Origin: an uncultured Lachnospiraceae bacterium
GTDB lineage: Bacteria; Bacillota; Clostridia; Lachnospirales; Lachnospiraceae
Direction of reading: 5' to 3'
DNA: 64,000 bases
Assembly (NCBI GenBank): GCA_910589075.1
Contig: CAJUSK010000007.1
Span: 1 to 64,000, forward strand
Shown: positions 63,033 through 64,000 of the stretch, piece by piece
Layout of the letters: each line of letters starts with the position of its first letter
Numbering within the stretch: the first letter of the stretch is position 1
The notes under the pieces: generated by a model
Databases searched by the model: none
What the model saw: only the letters and a program-made list of their open reading frames with translations
What the model was told of the DNA's origin: nothing
Made by a program: the position numbers and the translations under genes

Positions 63033-64000
63033 GAGGAAGAATCAGATTTCAAAGAGAACTACAAAATACATACATAATTACAGAAGAAAACAGAAAAGAA
63101 ATTCTGGACGGATACTGGGGTCAGATGGTTCTGCGGGGAAAAATCAGAGGTCTGGCTCACTGTGAGGTGCATATCATAGACGGTCAGAGGGAGATATGGT
63201 ATGACATCAGTTTTTTACAGTCTTTGGAGCAGGTATTTGCAGTTAAGGAAATGGCATTTGAAGATATAAAAAGCCTGCTTGTACAGATAATAGGGATTTT
63301 GGAACAAATGGAAAAGTATCTTCTGAATGCCGGTCAGCTCTGTTTTGAACCATCCTATCTTTTTTGGGATATGGATCAGGGAGCACTGTCACTGTTGTAT
63401 GATTTTACGGAAGAAATTCCGGAGAGCAGTTTGATAAAACTGGCAGAGTTTATTTTGGAAAGAACTTGCCACGAGGATGAAAAAGCAGTGGATTTGGCTT
63501 ATTTCTTTTATGAATGTTCGTCAAAAGAGAGTTTTTCCATGAAAAAAGTGGAACAATATCTGGAAGGACAGACAGAAGGCAGTACAGAAAGAAAACCCTC
63601 TCAGAGCCAGGAGGAGGAAACTTGGGAAAACAGAACAAGTATAAAAACAGAAGATTTGTATGAGAAAGAATTTCAAAAGGAGATTTTCCAGGAAGAACAA
63701 CAATTATCAAAAAAGACAGGAACAATCAATAAGACAAATTCCGGTGGTTTATTTCTGAATCAGGGCTGTAAAGGGAAGATGGCAGAAACCGGACTGGTTT
63801 GTGATGTGATGGCTGTTTTGTCAGGAATTGGCTTTTTTGTATTGGAAAAGTATTTTATATTGGACAGGCTGGAAATTGTTGTCTGGATTGTTTTCTCTGT
63901 TGTACTTGCATTGGTGGGCATCATTCTCTTTCTGTATGGATGCAGGGACTGGAAATGGGAAAGAAAATTTGATCAGGAGAAAGGCGGGAGAGGAGAAGAA
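63029..64000 (+). CDS. DUF6382 protein (partial, runs off the window)
   Basis: At least 324 residues, open to the window end. Residues 1 to about 190 are an N-terminal domain I recognise as DUF6382, with the sequence RIRFQRELQNTYIITEEN at the start. An acidic, Gln/Glu-rich linker follows (about 190-250), then two membrane helices (about 265-310). In known relatives an FHA domain follows at the C-terminus; that part is outside this window. Starts by 4-nt overlap with the TadE-like gene, so it is part of the pilus operon and may link it to Ser/Thr phospho-signalling. Confidence 0.8.
   Translation, partial: MRGRIRFQRELQNTYIITEENRKEILDGYWGQMVLRGKIRGLAHCEVHIIDGQREIWYDISFLQSLEQVFAVKEMAFEDIKSLLVQIIGILEQMEKYLLNAGQLCFEPSYLFWDMDQGALSLLYDFTEEIPESSLIKLAEFILERTCHEDEKAVDLAYFFYECSSKESFSMKKVEQYLEGQTEGSTERKPSQSQEEETWENRTSIKTEDLYEKEFQKEIFQEEQQLSKKTGTINKTNSGGLFLNQGCKGKMAETGLVCDVMAVLSGIGFFVLEKYFILDRLEIVVWIVFSVVLALVGIILFLYGCRDWKWERKFDQEKGGRGEE

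Overview
The window is a chromosomal segment of a low-GC, spore-forming, flagellated Firmicute. It is most likely a member of the Lachnospiraceae (Clostridia). The reasons are the gene order around the replication origin, a set of domain families typical of that family (DUF3881, DUF4446, DUF6240, DUF5702, DUF6382), frequent TTG start codons behind strong Shine-Dalgarno sequences, and a bofA homologue. I ran no searches, so species assignment is not possible.

Layout. (1) 0-0.6 kb: tRNA-Arg(CCU) with two decayed copies of its 5' half beside it. (2) 0.6-10.3 kb: a sugar-use cluster made of a large DUF5107/TPR protein, an AraC-type regulator, an AraFGH-like ABC importer and an aldose 1-epimerase. 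(3) 10.4-15.9 kb, minus strand: parA-parB-DUF4446-HD-GYP-serS-DUF3881. (4) 16-20.5 kb: an AT-rich, less conserved stretch between parA and rsmG. It holds an unknown acidic protein, a MITE-like element with about 41-bp inverted ends, a small DUF5808 membrane protein, two perfect parS sites, a two-component pair and an odd alpha/beta hydrolase. (5) 20.5-27.5 kb, minus strand: rsmG, mnmG, mnmE, jag, yidC, yidD, rnpA, rpmH. (6) 27.5-29.4 kb: the origin, with a DnaA-box cluster upstream of dnaA and another box directly before dnaN. (7) 27.8-39.6 kb, plus strand: dnaA, dnaN, yaaA, recF, gyrB, gyrA, a Na+/H+ antiporter, tyrS and a HAD phosphatase. Genes diverge from the origin on both sides, as expected for leading-strand coding. 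(8) 39.6-43.6 kb: two surface or secreted proteins, tRNA-Lys, a TatD nuclease and rsmA. (9) 43.7-49 kb: a 1143-residue TPR/octapeptide-repeat/pseudo-AAA protein and glgB. (10) 49-54.3 kb: a flagellin locus (DUF6240 protein, flagellin, FliS). (11) 54-54.8 kb: DUF2508 (YaaL) and BofA. (12) 54.8-64 kb: a Tad-like type IVb pilus operon running off the right edge.

How the parts fit. ParA, ParB and the parS sites form the chromosome-segregation system next to oriC. RnpA, YidC, Jag, MnmE/G and RsmG form the conserved RNA-processing and membrane-insertion block. The Tad-like operon encodes a complete set of parts: two prepilin peptidases, a TadZ-like placement protein, one CpaF-type ATPase, two TadB/C membrane proteins, one 56-residue Flp pilin, three further pilin-like proteins and a DUF6382 protein.

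The most unusual items are: the Tad-like operon, with a TadZ that has lost its P-loop, a TadC with an inserted extracellular domain and a TadE with tandem Cys motifs; the 1143-residue protein with a decayed P-loop; the MITE-like element beside parS; and a pair of dispersed 36-nt hairpin repeats with a compensatory base change.
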